From positions 1-37,874 of the forward strand of contig CAYIEX010000001.1 of assembly GCA_964362485.1 (NCBI GenBank): a DNA stretch of 37,874 nt, written 5' to 3'. The notes under the pieces were generated by a model. That model did not search any database, had not been told where the DNA came from, and saw only the letters and a program-made list of their open reading frames with translations. Origin of the DNA: CAMAVK01 sp964362485 (GTDB lineage Archaea > Nanobdellota > Nanobdellia > Woesearchaeales > GW2011-AR9). Of this stretch, positions 8,656 through 17,457 are shown piece by piece. The first letter of the stretch is position 1. Every line of letters starts with the position of its first letter. Made by a program: the position numbers and the translations under genes.

Positions 8656-9381
8656 TTACCACTTCCGACAGAAAATTAGAAATCCCGTGTGGCCAAGCAT
8701 TTGAAACTCAGGACGCAGGATTTTATCTTCAATTTTCCATTTGCGTTCGATGAGTTCCACCATCTCAACAAAAGAAACCTTGCTGCCTTTGAGCGATTTT
8801 ACGAACTCTTGTGCTTGGGTGAGATTTGGAAGGTAGACGACTAAGTGCCCCCCCTCTTTAAGTGCTTTAGAAGCGTGGGGGAGTGCTTTCCAGGGTTCGG
8901 GTAAATCGAACGTAATGAGGTCGAGATTAGCTTCATCAATTCCTTTGTAAATATCTTGATGTTTAAGAGTAAGGTTTTCAAAGCCGAGCAGTTTTTTGTT
9001 TTTGGTAATTACATCATAGTGTTCAGCATTGATTTCGTAGACGGTGACCTCTTTACAAATATTGGCAAGAGAAAGACAGAGAGAACCGCTACCACCACCG
9101 GCGTCAAGGACCATGGAATCTTTATTGACTCCGGTCTTGGTAATAATGAGTCCAATATCTTTATGGATCATAACTTGGGGACCACGGGCAAACATTTCCC
9201 AAAGGTCAGCAAACTGCGGTTCAAGTATAATGAACGTTTCGCCTTTAGTGGATTTGATACGACCACCTTTTTGAATGTCTTTAGGAGATAGAATGCCCGA
9301 TGCCGTGTGAAATTCGGAGGTGGAATCTTTAATGAGAAATTTTTTACCCGTACCAATCTCGATTGCTACTTTTTTGGACAT
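8656..9381 (-). CDS. trmI: tRNA (adenine-N1)-methyltransferase, TrmI family
   Basis: 241 residues. N-terminal beta domain (1-60), then GPQVMIHKD (67-75), which resembles the GPQ...H.KD linker typical of TrmI/Trm61, and the Rossmann methyltransferase with SAM motif I VLDAGGGSGSLCL (91-103), motif II VYEIN (114-118), motif IV DLPEPW (159-164) and the C-terminal HTGFLIFCRK. Archaeal TrmI makes m1A at tRNA positions 57/58, stabilising the T-loop. It lies near a Tyw3-like gene, so this stretch carries two tRNA modification genes. A TATA box at 9402-9412 lies 26 nt before ATG 9381 (leaderless). Confidence 0.88.
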   Translation of the reverse strand: MSKKVAIEIGTGKKFLIKDSTSEFHTASGILSPKDIQKGGRIKSTKGETFIILEPQFADLWEMFARGPQVMIHKDIGLIITKTGVNKDSMVLDAGGGSGSLCLSLANICKEVTVYEINAEHYDVITKNKKLLGFENLTLKHQDIYKGIDEANLDLITFDLPEPWKALPHASKALKEGGHLVVYLPNLTQAQEFVKSLKGSKVSFVEMVELIERKWKIEDKILRPEFQMLGHTGFLIFCRKW

Positions 9382-9423
9382 GGAGGAGTGATGGAGAGAG
9401 AATCTTTTAAAGGTTTTGGCGAA

Positions 9424-9780
9424 CTAAGGTAATGATTCTTCGGATGGATCACAAAATTCTAGTCTTTCTTTTGGTAATATGAGGAGGCGATAACTGGATC
9501 TATGACGGGCGTTTTCGCGAAAAAATTGATTGACTAGGTCTTCATAGCAACGGAAGGTGACCACAGAAACGTCCGTTGGAGAGCGATCAATAAGATTTGG
9601 AATCCAGCTAATAAGAATATAACGGCCGATAAATGGCCCCCAATCAGCCGGTGGACTGTGATGGTCAAATTCCACGGCTTTGATTTCATGCGACGAATGG
9701 AGCAAATCCTCAACAGAAGCGTAGCGGCTCACGTGTAAAGATCCAATGGTTGCATCTATCCCTACGTAGTTGGAGTCCAT
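9424..9780 (-). CDS. Hypothetical protein
   Basis: 118 residues, not recognised. Soluble, no signal peptide or membrane segment. Features: AVEFDHHSPPADWGPF (about 35-50) with two His and a Trp, hydrophobic strand RYILISWIPNLI, and a C-terminal YRLLILPKERLEF. It reads as a small alpha/beta domain. A TATA-like ATTTATATAT (9801-9810) about 26 nt before ATG 9780 supports expression as a leaderless mRNA, divergent from Tyw3. Confidence 0.6.
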   Translation of the reverse strand: MDSNYVGIDATIGSLHVSRYASVEDLLHSSHEIKAVEFDHHSPPADWGPFIGRYILISWIPNLIDRSPTDVSVVTFRCYEDLVNQFFRENARHRSSYRLLILPKERLEFCDPSEESLP

Positions 9781-9854
9781 GGCGTTAGGTAATGGGAGGC
9801 ATTTATATATTTTTAGGACAAAGTTTTTTATAGAATTTGAGTGCTTGCTAAGAA

Positions 9855-10400
9855 ATGACTTTTCCCAATGACAAAAAGACGTTTCTTGCTAAATTGGATA
9901 AAAGTAAGAAGGGAAGTATCGATGAGAGGGGAGTTCCATTGCTTAATACCGTTAATGCGCTGGAAAATTATTACACGACATCATCGTGTTCAGGGCGAGT
10001 GTATCTCTGGAGCGGTTCAGGAAAGAAAAATGAGACGCAATGGTTAAAGATGAGCCATGACCCTATCGCACTTGATTTTTTTGAGTTGGATAATCCAAAG
10101 GGAGTGGTGTGGCTGCGTTTTGAATCATCGATTTTTCACATCTGTTGCAAGGATTTAGAGAGCGCCAATTCGTTGTTGCTAAAAGCTCGCACGTACTATA
10201 AAAAGAGTAGTATTCTCACAGCAAGCAATAAAATTATTGTAGAAATACGTGGTGGTGATGTAATTGAGATGCCATTTTACATTGATGGAGAAAGAGTGTT
10301 TTCGGGAGATTTGGTGTGGCTTTTGAGCCTAATTAATTCGAAGATGAATTTGATGTGGAATAAAATGGAGAAGCTACGAGTTGGTTTATCTAAAAAATAA
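9855..10400 (+). CDS. taw3: tRNA wybutosine-synthesis protein Tyw3/Taw3
   Basis: 181 residues, usual family length. The N-terminal segment DERGVPLLNTVNALENYYTT leads to the hallmark SSCSGRV (43-49); WLRFESSIFHICC and the later KARTYYKKSSIL and VEIRGGD segments also match the family. Tyw3 methylates N4 of the tricyclic wyosine intermediate at position 37 of tRNA-Phe. The other taw genes are not in the window. TATA-like TTTTTTATAG (9825-9834) lies 26 nt before ATG 9855 (leaderless). It converges with the gene at 10406. Confidence 0.88.
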   Translation: MTFPNDKKTFLAKLDKSKKGSIDERGVPLLNTVNALENYYTTSSCSGRVYLWSGSGKKNETQWLKMSHDPIALDFFELDNPKGVVWLRFESSIFHICCKDLESANSLLLKARTYYKKSSILTASNKIIVEIRGGDVIEMPFYIDGERVFSGDLVWLLSLINSKMNLMWNKMEKLRVGLSKK

Positions 10401-10405
10401 GGCCA

Positions 10406-10771
10406 CTACTTTCCTGCAAGTGCATTGAGGACATCATTACAAAATTTCTCGGTATTTCTAATATACTCGCGGGTTCTATCAATTGGGGTGGGCCCAGACC
10501 TTTGCATAAAAATAGGGAATCCTAAAATCGGCGGTGTTGCTGTCCATTGTACTTGTTTTGACGCTTCGTCTCGTAAATATCGAACGGCTTCGACGGCTCG
10601 CTCTTGAGGCATACTGTTAATTGTTGCAACTAAATGATCTGGATCCATGCGGGCATAATCCAAACCAATACCCTTGGCTTTGTAAATTCCGCACTCACCA
10701 TCAACGGATACTATTTTATCACGGATTTTAAAATCATATACTTTGGCATCCACCATTGTAGCAACCCCCAT
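10406..10771 (-). CDS. Hypothetical protein
   Basis: 121 residues, not recognised. Soluble; DPDHLVATINSMPQERAVEAV and the C-terminal helix TREYIRNTEKFCNDVLNAL suggest a mixed alpha/beta fold. Two starts are possible: ATG 10771 or ATG 10756 (MVDAKVYDF); the TATA-like TTTTTTAAC near 10782-10790 fits the shorter form better by leaderless spacing. Stop lies 6 nt from the Tyw3 stop. Confidence 0.5.
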   Translation of the reverse strand: MGVATMVDAKVYDFKIRDKIVSVDGECGIYKAKGIGLDYARMDPDHLVATINSMPQERAVEAVRYLRDEASKQVQWTATPPILGFPIFMQRSGPTPIDRTREYIRNTEKFCNDVLNALAGK

Positions 10772-10784
10772 GGTTATATTGTTA

Positions 10785-10809
10785 AAAAATGTTACTAAAA
10801 AGAAAAAAA
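10785..10809 (-). terminator. T-rich terminator of the surface-protein operon
   Basis: Directly after the stop of the 1010-aa gene the minus strand reads two T-runs (TTTTTTTCTTTTT, then TTTTTT further on) without a hairpin, the usual archaeal oligo-T terminator. The same AT-rich stretch also contains the promoter of the gene at 10771. Confidence 0.45.
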
Positions 10810-13800
10810 TTATTCTTTACTCACTCGATCTTCCCTGTGTCTTGGTCTCTTGCTTTTCATTCCCACGGCAATTGCCATGATGATTGCTATTAAGATGAGG
10901 AAGGCTAACGCTGCAAGGAAGGGAATGTAAAGGCTGCTATCCCTAAAAGATGCAGTAACTGAACTTGCACTCTGGGCAGTTTGTCTTCCAGCAAGATCAC
11001 GCGCAAGCTGTGCTCGAAGTGCATCTGCAGTAGCATCACCGTTGCTATACACTTGGCGACCTTGAGTTCCGGTGCTGGTTTGGCTGCAGGCAGAGATAAC
11101 AAGATTGACGGTTTGTGTCTCTTCTACATCGCTATCCCGTACTACTTCAATAGTAATTGGGTAGGTTCCCGGTGCAGCATTAGGTACTTCAATTTGGAAG
11201 TTGACACTAATATCGTTATCAGACCTTGAGAAGTCGTCAAGTTCTATTGCAGTGCGGCGCTGATCTAAACCAAGAGCAGTGTTATGGATGCGGATCTCAA
11301 CATCATCTTCATCGCTCTTGCCTTGATTTTCAACATTGACTTGCATAATTGTATCACGCGCGCACTGAAGAGTACTGGTGGCGAGAGACGCACGAGTAAT
11401 TACAAGATCGTGGCGCTCGCGTTCGACATCGATTGTTTTGCTCTCCTCGGCTTGATGTTCTGTGTCATCATTTGCCTCGGCTTCAACTTCGACTTCGATA
11501 GTGTAGTCATCCTCATCTAAGTCTTCACCTGCGAGGTTAAAGGTAATAGTGACTTCATCATCATCACCTGAATCCAAGTCAAATTCTTCGGACTCCTCTT
11601 CAAGATCATCATTATCAACATCAAGAATACGTACCGTTACAACAACATCTTCCAGGTCTTCATCGTAATCATTGCGGACTTTGACCTCGATTTCATTATC
11701 TTCGCCAGGCTGCAAATCTCCACTCGTTTTACCGTTTATTTTGATACTTTCAACAACAAGAAAGCTTACGGGGTCGATGATTATAGGAGTGGTAGTATTG
11801 GCCTCTGCTCCTGAAACTCGTAAGGAGCCAATGGAATGACTACTTTCAACTTCATTGGCTGGAATACTTATACTTAATTCTAGCTCAGCTTGGGCATTTG
11901 CGGCAATCTGACGAGGCAGAGCACGAGTGATGGTTGCGCCATAGGCTGCTGCAACATTTTCAAATGAAGCAACAACATCGGTTAACGGTGCATCATCGGT
12001 GTTTGTCACGGTGACGGTGATTGTCACATTGTCACTACGACGAACTCCGGTTATTTCTATGGGGCTTATTTCAATTCCTGGAACACCTGCTTCATTCACG
12101 CGATAGGTTGAAAAGCCAGGTACGGAGAACGTGATACTTGTAGCAGTGCTGCCAATTATACGGCAGTCATTGCATGTACCAAATGCCCCTTGATTGAATC
12201 CAGCTGCTCTTTGGATGATGGGGTTGGTAAACCCGCGATTAAGGGTGATGGTTGCCGGCTGATTAAGTTCTGGTGCGTCGGCACTATTAACGGCAACGGT
12301 GCTGCTTGTGAGAGTTACTACATCGCTAATATCAGTAATTGAAGAGAGATCTACCTTCTGGTTGTAATCGAGCTTCCCAAATTGGTTCTCAAGAACAAGA
12401 CTTACTGAATCGATGTTATCCTCAGCTTCTATGTTTGTTGTTGCAGCGCCGGGGAAATCATTGAATCCAGAGGGACGATCTTGTAGTCGTACTGTCCAGC
12501 TGTGGGAAATTTCTGATTCTTGACCTTCATTGACTAATAGAGTTAAAGTATATTCATCCGGTGGAAAGGCGTTGCCGGCAAGTGTGATTTGGTCGTCTTG
12601 CCCTAGAACAGCGTCTTCGTCGCCCATATCCAATAACCAGTTATAAGTTAGAGGAATGTCATCTGGATTATTTACGTTGATGGAAAAATCTTGAGATTGC
12701 TCGTCATCAATGTTTATTGTATCTTCCTCCGGGGAAAATTCCTCAAAGGAAAGATCGCTGCAAGTACCTAGCGTTAATTCTAGATCCTGGGATGTTAAAG
12801 CGTTAAAAGGATTGGCAGCTCGAGCGACACTAACCCGTAAAGTAGAATCGCCTTCAGAATCTTGCAATGAAAGTGGTAACACTACATTTCCTTCTTGACC
12901 GATGGCTAACGGGAGGGGTTGATCAACATCGTCTTGGTCATCACCGGACACGGTTACAATAAGATTCTCTGCACTTCGGCCAATGTTAGCGACATTAACG
13001 TGAAGATTGAGATTTTGTTTTTCAACACAGCCAAATTCGGTATCCTCTTCTCCATTAATTAGTAATGTTACAATTTTAACATCATGCGTAGATTTGACAA
13101 TTGGGACAGTAACTTTTTGCTGACCTTCATACTCGCTGGCTGGAACATCTTGATCTGCGCCACTGGTAATAAATTTTAGTGAGTATTCTCTTTCTGCAGC
13201 ATTGTAAGGAATCTCATAATAGAAATTATAGGTGGTACTATCTTGCGGCCCTAAGACCCGCGGATCTTCATCTAGATCAAGTGGTTCTTCAAAGACAACA
13301 CCATCATCTGCTACTTCAAGACGGATGTTCTCCATGAGGGGCTCGATATCATCTTGATTAAAGAGTGGATGATTATTGTTTGTGAAAAGGTTAATTACGT
13401 TGACACGAAAGAAGGCAGTATCGCCTGGTTTGAATGAAATTGTTCTTCCCGCGTTGGTCAGAGCTACGAAGTTTTCGTCATCACGACTAGCACTTACACT
13501 TAGAATTGAGAGTACGGAGTTAACTTGGATATTAAAAGTCTCGGTAGTGGACTCACCTGCTTGGTCTAGTACAATAATTTGAATATTGCGTAGAGGGGCT
13601 TGTCCTACAAGAGGAGTATAGGAGAGAAGTCCGACGGAGCTAATACTAAGATTACGCACACCAGCATTTTCAACTATCTTATAGGTTAGACTACCCGCCT
13701 CAGGATCACTCGCCTGTACTTGTAACGTGCTTGTCATGCCTTCAATTATTTCCCAAGTATCAATAGATTCAACTACTGGTGGTGCAGCAAGCGCTACCAC

Positions 13801-13842
13801 TGAAAAAATTAGCATCAAAATAGTCCAAATTGCAGCTCGCAT
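10810..13842 (-). CDS. Large secreted surface protein with Ig-like/CARDB-like modules and C-terminal anchor
   Basis: 1010 residues. Signal peptide at 1-20 (WTILMLIFSVVALAA). Then cadherin/Ig-like repeat (about 22-108), CARDB-like adhesion modules (about 115-365), a PKD-like segment with NWLLDMGDEDA, a middle module with PATITLNRGFTNPII, the CNDC pair and SFSVPGFSTYRV, two further CARDB-like modules (about 590-920), a Gln/Ser-rich stalk, and a C-terminal membrane helix (about 972-994) with a basic cytoplasmic tail. A very acidic stretch (about 715-810) could bind Ca2+ or reflect salt adaptation. Likely a cell-envelope or adhesion protein. SD GGGAG at 13849-13853. Only 15 nt separate it from the upstream paralogue, so they are probably cotranscribed. 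Confidence 0.75.
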   Translation of the reverse strand: MRAAIWTILMLIFSVVALAAPPVVESIDTWEIIEGMTSTLQVQASDPEAGSLTYKIVENAGVRNLSISSVGLLSYTPLVGQAPLRNIQIIVLDQAGESTTETFNIQVNSVLSILSVSASRDDENFVALTNAGRTISFKPGDTAFFRVNVINLFTNNNHPLFNQDDIEPLMENIRLEVADDGVVFEEPLDLDEDPRVLGPQDSTTYNFYYEIPYNAAEREYSLKFITSGADQDVPASEYEGQQKVTVPIVKSTHDVKIVTLLINGEEDTEFGCVEKQNLNLHVNVANIGRSAENLIVTVSGDDQDDVDQPLPLAIGQEGNVVLPLSLQDSEGDSTLRVSVARAANPFNALTSQDLELTLGTCSDLSFEEFSPEEDTINIDDEQSQDFSINVNNPDDIPLTYNWLLDMGDEDAVLGQDDQITLAGNAFPPDEYTLTLLVNEGQESEISHSWTVRLQDRPSGFNDFPGAATTNIEAEDNIDSVSLVLENQFGKLDYNQKVDLSSITDISDVVTLTSSTVAVNSADAPELNQPATITLNRGFTNPIIQRAAGFNQGAFGTCNDCRIIGSTATSITFSVPGFSTYRVNEAGVPGIEISPIEITGVRRSDNVTITVTVTNTDDAPLTDVVASFENVAAAYGATITRALPRQIAANAQAELELSISIPANEVESSHSIGSLRVSGAEANTTTPIIIDPVSFLVVESIKINGKTSGDLQPGEDNEIEVKVRNDYDEDLEDVVVTVRILDVDNDDLEEESEEFDLDSGDDDEVTITFNLAGEDLDEDDYTIEVEVEAEANDDTEHQAEESKTIDVERERHDLVITRASLATSTLQCARDTIMQVNVENQGKSDEDDVEIRIHNTALGLDQRRTAIELDDFSRSDNDISVNFQIEVPNAAPGTYPITIEVVRDSDVEETQTVNLVISACSQTSTGTQGRQVYSNGDATADALRAQLARDLAGRQTAQSASSVTASFRDSSLYIPFLAALAFLILIAIIMAIAVGMKSKRPRHREDRVSKE

Positions 13843-13857
13843 GGTAATTCTCCCTTC

Positions 13858-15318
13858 TTATCGTAATAGTACGATAAAGAAGATTATTATGAGGGCAATT
13901 ACAACAACAATGGCAATGATTAATCCTGCGATGAGAAAATCATCATTGGTGTAAGGCTCTTCAATTGTTTGTACAACACCGGGTGCTGGTCCCGGTTGGG
14001 ACGTTGAGGCATTAGGTGTTGTAGGTGGTGTTGATACTCCTGTACCAGTTGGAGGTGGTGTCGTGGTTGACCCATTCTGGGAAGATCGTGGAGGGGTTGG
14101 GGAATTACTTGGGGGGACAGACTCTTCTTCGTCATCAACACATTTGGTTACAACAAGATTGACTCTTTTCTCATCTACTAACTCATCGCGATCGATGAAA
14201 GCTTTAAAGATGAGAGCATGTGTACCTTCGCGAGGAGCTTTTTTGAGTAGGATATTGAAGCTTTGCGTATAGGTATCATCCTCATCAAATTCTTCAAGGT
14301 TGATATCAGCAACGTTTTCATTAATTCCTAGCTCACTGTTTACAATACCTAGAGCAGTATATTTTTGGTCATTAGTCCCAAAGTTGCGAAGCTCCGTGTT
14401 AATAATGAATTCACGGTCACAAGTGGTCATGCTAACAGGAAGAAGAGTTGATTTCGTGATTCGAACATCGTCTCGGTCGCGTTCAACATCAATTGATAGT
14501 TCAAACGTCTCTTCATGCTCAAAACCTTCCCCATCAGTTGCTTTAATGGTGAACTCAATTGTATAATCACCAGCATCAGCATCATCAGCAATCTTGGCAT
14601 CTAAGACAAATTCTTCTTTGGTATTCGCATCAAGCTCATCAAGATCATATTCATCATCAAGATCATCTTCAAAAAGATCATTTTCAAAGTCAATACTCAG
14701 GGTCAGATCTTCAAGAGCACTTTTATCTTCATCATAATCAGAGTCAAAGATATTTTTATACTCAATTGCGATGCGCAGATCACTGCCAGGGCGAACAGAA
14801 TCAGCAAGTTTAAGGGTAGAATCATCACCATCAAAGTCATCGGATTGTGTGTCACCATCTTTATCAGTGTAATCAGCGTCAATGGATTGAATGTCAATCA
14901 TAGATTCAGTATTTTGAGCAAGAGTAAGACGGTCTTGTTCAGTATTACTTCCGTCTTTAAGAATGAGTGTTCCGATGCTGGTTCGGCCTGCATCCTGTTT
15001 ATGGGGTACATCGATAGAAGTAGTAATACGTCTCGTTTCGCCAGCACTGAGGTTTATTTCAGTCAGGGAGGTGGCATTATAACCGGAGGGAAGACCTTCA
15101 AATGTGAAACGTGCTAGGGTAGCTGCTTCATTGGTGTTACGAACATCAAATTCGAGGGTTCGTCGAAGCGTCTCTTGATCTTCATCATTGAAGTCGCCAT
15201 AATCAACGTCGATTGTTGTGTTTGCTTCACCAAATTCTAATACTGCACTTGCCGAAGCAAGAGAAATAAGTAAGATTAGTCCAAGTAATAGTGCGGTTTT
15301 AATTTTGTTCCACCCCAA
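13858..15318 (-). CDS. Secreted, membrane-anchored surface protein, paralogous to the 1010-aa neighbour
   Basis: 486 residues. Signal peptide (TALLLGLILLISLASASA, about 8-25), CARDB/NEW3-like modules (about 27-395), a Pro/Ser/Thr-rich stalk (about 398-450) and a C-terminal membrane helix (about 462-484) ending in Arg. The central part is highly acidic. A module starting IDVERDRDDVRITKSTL and ending VNLVVTKC closely parallels one in the neighbouring protein starting IDVERERHDLVITRASL and ending VNLVISAC. The start codon appears to be TTG 15318, since no in-frame ATG precedes the signal peptide. A TATA-like ATTTATATAG at 15370-15380 would give a leader of about 30 nt. Confidence 0.72.
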   Translation of the reverse strand: MGWNKIKTALLLGLILLISLASASAVLEFGEANTTIDVDYGDFNDEDQETLRRTLEFDVRNTNEAATLARFTFEGLPSGYNATSLTEINLSAGETRRITTSIDVPHKQDAGRTSIGTLILKDGSNTEQDRLTLAQNTESMIDIQSIDADYTDKDGDTQSDDFDGDDSTLKLADSVRPGSDLRIAIEYKNIFDSDYDEDKSALEDLTLSIDFENDLFEDDLDDEYDLDELDANTKEEFVLDAKIADDADAGDYTIEFTIKATDGEGFEHEETFELSIDVERDRDDVRITKSTLLPVSMTTCDREFIINTELRNFGTNDQKYTALGIVNSELGINENVADINLEEFDEDDTYTQSFNILLKKAPREGTHALIFKAFIDRDELVDEKRVNLVVTKCVDDEEESVPPSNSPTPPRSSQNGSTTTPPPTGTGVSTPPTTPNASTSQPGPAPGVVQTIEEPYTNDDFLIAGLIIAIVVVIALIIIFFIVLLR

Positions 15319-15369
15319 AGTGTTTTTATTTTAAAGTAGTTAATACTTTTTTAAGCATTTAGCTACTCC

Positions 15370-15380
15370 ACTATATAAAT
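15370..15380 (-). promoter_or_regulatory. TATA box of the surface-protein operon
   Basis: ATTTATATAG on the minus strand, about 55 nt before the TTG start of the 486-aa protein. A second weaker candidate, TTTAAAATAAA, lies at about 15325-15335. Confidence 0.4.
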
Positions 15381-15397
15381 GTTAATGCATTATTGGC

Positions 15398-15428
15398 GAA
15401 AAAGAAGATTAAGAAAAATAAAAATTTA
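15398..15428 (-). terminator. T-rich terminator after the coiled-coil gene
   Basis: On the minus strand the region downstream of the stop at 15445 reads TTTTTATTTTTCTTAATC and then CTTTTTC: several T-runs within 30 nt, typical of archaeal intrinsic termination. Confidence 0.4.
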
Positions 15429-15444
15429 TCAAATGGCTATATGC

Positions 15445-15969
15445 CTATTTACTCCCCATGTAGAAGAATTTCTCGATGGAAACATCCTGCACATTATAGT
15501 TTCCAGAGCGAGGGTGGCTACTTGACGAACTAGGAGCACTAGCACTACCACGAAGCGCTGGATTTGAGGGTAGTATCTGAGGAGATGACGATGGCATTGA
15601 ACTGGTAACGGTTGGTGTGCTACGAGTTTGACTGCGAAGGCTCTTTACTTCGTTTTCTAGGGCAGTTATTTTCTCGGAGAATTCTTTGATTTTACTGACT
15701 AAGAATTTAGTATTTTGTTCTAAGATACTGCGAACACTATCCTGGGATAGCTCATTTTCCTGAGAAGATCCTGAATTTCTGACTTCATTTGCGGCATTTG
15801 CGGAGCGCTGGACTTTGTTTAATGTTTCTCGTATGTTACTGTTGTCTCCGTCTCGATTACGATATATTCCCTCAGCCATAACAACGGCTTCCTCACGATC
15901 GCCAGCGAGACCTTGTTTTAGGAGATCAAGTGCGAGTGTATTTATCTTTTGAATTCGTTCCACATCCAT
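15445..15969 (-). CDS. Coiled-coil protein, unknown
   Basis: 174 residues. The N-terminal helix-turn segment IQKINTLALDLLKQGLAGDREEAVVMAE (residues 5-32) resembles a short motif common in DPANN proteins. A disordered region is followed by a coiled coil LVSKIKEFSEKITALENEVKSLR (about 89-111), a Ser/Pro/Thr-rich linker (112-155) and a hydrophobic C-terminal tail VSIEKFFYMGSK. The tail may be a docking peptide. No enzyme motif. A weak SD GAGG near 15980 precedes ATG 15969. Function unknown. Confidence 0.65.
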   Translation of the reverse strand: MDVERIQKINTLALDLLKQGLAGDREEAVVMAEGIYRNRDGDNSNIRETLNKVQRSANAANEVRNSGSSQENELSQDSVRSILEQNTKFLVSKIKEFSEKITALENEVKSLRSQTRSTPTVTSSMPSSSPQILPSNPALRGSASAPSSSSSHPRSGNYNVQDVSIEKFFYMGSK

Positions 15970-16108
15970 TTTTAACGCCTCATTTTATTTTTTGACTTGT
16001 TGGATCTAAAATGGCTTATAATGTTTTCTATTCTAGTAGATATAGGATGTAAAGAACTGAAAGTGAGAAAAAGCTGAGCGGAGATAAAAGATAAAAAAGA
16101 GATAAGAT

Positions 16109-16252
16109 TTATCCACATACGATTGGAACTTTGAAAGGTAAGACTCCCGTAGTTCCAAGCATAACCAAAACTAGTGCGACAATGATACCAAACACGAGCC
16201 CATACAAGAAGAATTTGAACTCGATTACACCCAACTGACCTCTTTTATCCAT
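16109..16252 (-). CDS. 47-aa small membrane protein
   Basis: ATG 16252 to TAA 16109. The peptide starts MDKRGQLGVIEFKFFLYG, continues with one hydrophobic helix (about residues 14-33) and ends VLPFKVPIVCG. The start resembles an archaeal class III (pilin-like) signal peptide in layout: basic residue, GQ, then Glu-Phe before the hydrophobic stretch; whether it is cleaved is unknown. A TATA box TTTATATACGC (16274-16284) lies 27 nt before the ATG, matching the leaderless genes of this window, which supports a real gene despite its size. Similar tiny membrane proteins seem common in Woesearchaeota-like genomes as far as I recall, with no known role. Confidence 0.7.
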   Translation of the reverse strand: MDKRGQLGVIEFKFFLYGLVFGIIVALVLVMLGTTGVLPFKVPIVCG

Positions 16253-16347
16253 GGTAGCAAATGATTACATTAGCGTATATAAATCTTTCGCTGAACCGTT
16301 TTTTGGAAGAAAATACCACAACATTTATAAACAGGGAAGAGAAAATG

Positions 16348-16355
16348 TATATAAA
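16348..16355 (+). promoter_or_regulatory. TATA box of tfb
   Basis: TATATAAA followed by GG. Spacing puts transcription start near 16378, at the SD GGGAGG (16378-16383) that precedes ATG 16392. This supports the short TFB start. Confidence 0.6.
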
Positions 16356-16391
16356 GGTAACGTTTACAAGCCTTTCTGGGAGGATATACCC

Positions 16392-17318
16392 ATGATGCGT
16401 AAATCGATAAAAGAATGCCCTGAATGTGCAAGCCGAAATATTTTTCGTGATGCTGAAAAAGGTGAAACAGTCTGTCGTGATTGTGGTCTTGTTATCGAAG
16501 ATCGCATGGTTGATTTTTCTCAAGAATGGCGTGACTTTGAAGAAGATGGTGGAGAGGGAGCTCGTCGCCGTACTGGTGCACCATCCAGTCAAACTCAATT
16601 CGATCAAGGTCTTGGAACTGAAGTTGGTTCCGCATCCGATTTTTATAAGTTAGATTCTGATCGTGAACGTGATAAATTCTTTCGTTTACGAAAATGGAAT
16701 ATCCGTATTAGCACTGCTATTGAACGAAACCTGAAAGTAGCTCTTGCCGAATTGAAAAGAGTAAGTTCATTCTTACGGTTGCCTCGCTCAGTTGAAGAAG
16801 AAGCCGCCCGTATTTATCGCTTGGCAGTTCAAAAGGGACTTGTGCGTGGTCGATCAATGGAATCTGTGATTGCAGGAGCACTCTATGCAGCATGTCGCCG
16901 ACACGAGATCCCACGAACTCTTGATGAGATGGGTGAAGCGTCCGGGATCGAAAAGAAAGAAATTGGTCGGACCTATCGCTTTGTTACCCGAGAACTTGAA
17001 ATTAGTATTAGACCAAGTAATCCGGCGGATTATATTCCACGTTTCGCATCTGCGTTGAAATTGAGTCCAGAAACACAGTCGAAAGCGGTTGAAATATTGG
17101 AACTTGCTCGCGACATCGAACTCACATCAGGACGTGGTCCAACAGGTATTGCCGCTGCTGCGCTTTATGTTGCATCACTCATTCATGGCGAGAAGCGAAC
17201 GCAACGGGAAGTTGCGGATGTTGCTGGTGTTACTGAAGTTACGATTCGTAATCGCTACAAAGAGTTGATTAAGAAATTGAAACTCGGTAAAGATGTTGAG
17301 AAGAATAAGAAGAAATAA
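16392..17318 (+). CDS. tfb: Transcription initiation factor B (TFB)
   Basis: 308 residues from ATG 16392, the normal TFB length. The N-terminal zinc ribbon has CPECASRN (residues 9-16) paired with CRDCG (27-31). The B-reader/linker follows (RRRTGAPSSQTQFDQGLGTE). Two cyclin-like repeats are seen: SSFLRLPRSVEEEAARIYRLA...VIAGALYAACRR and ALKLSPETQSKAVEILELA...GIAAAALYVASLIHG, ending with the BRE-reading helix-turn-helix (TQREVADVAGVTEVTIRNRYK). It recruits RNA polymerase to TBP-bound promoters. The frame is open upstream to 16251, but SD GGGAGG and TATA position support 16392. The basic Lys-rich tail is short. Confidence 0.96.
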   Translation: MMRKSIKECPECASRNIFRDAEKGETVCRDCGLVIEDRMVDFSQEWRDFEEDGGEGARRRTGAPSSQTQFDQGLGTEVGSASDFYKLDSDRERDKFFRLRKWNIRISTAIERNLKVALAELKRVSSFLRLPRSVEEEAARIYRLAVQKGLVRGRSMESVIAGALYAACRRHEIPRTLDEMGEASGIEKKEIGRTYRFVTRELEISIRPSNPADYIPRFASALKLSPETQSKAVEILELARDIELTSGRGPTGIAAAALYVASLIHGEKRTQREVADVAGVTEVTIRNRYKELIKKLKLGKDVEKNKKK

Positions 17319-17336
17319 AATTTTTTAGTTTTTTGA
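17319..17336 (+). terminator. Oligo-T terminator of tfb
   Basis: Immediately after the TFB stop: two runs of six T (TTTTTTAGTTTTTT) without a hairpin, as expected for archaeal termination. Confidence 0.55.
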
Positions 17337-17457
17337 GATTGGTTTTGCTGAGTGTTTTTAATTAACTTAATTCTAGAATCAAAGTAAATATTTATAAATA
17401 TTGCACTCCTTACTGATGATAATATAATTCTAGGTGTAAGATAGATGTATCCTATCA

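Noticed and set aside
16251..16391. N-terminal extension of TFB from ATG 16251
   Set aside because: A TATA box (16348-16355) and SD GGGAGG (16378-16383) lie inside it, the zinc ribbon starts right after ATG 16392, and the stretch overlaps the promoter of the divergent 47-aa gene.
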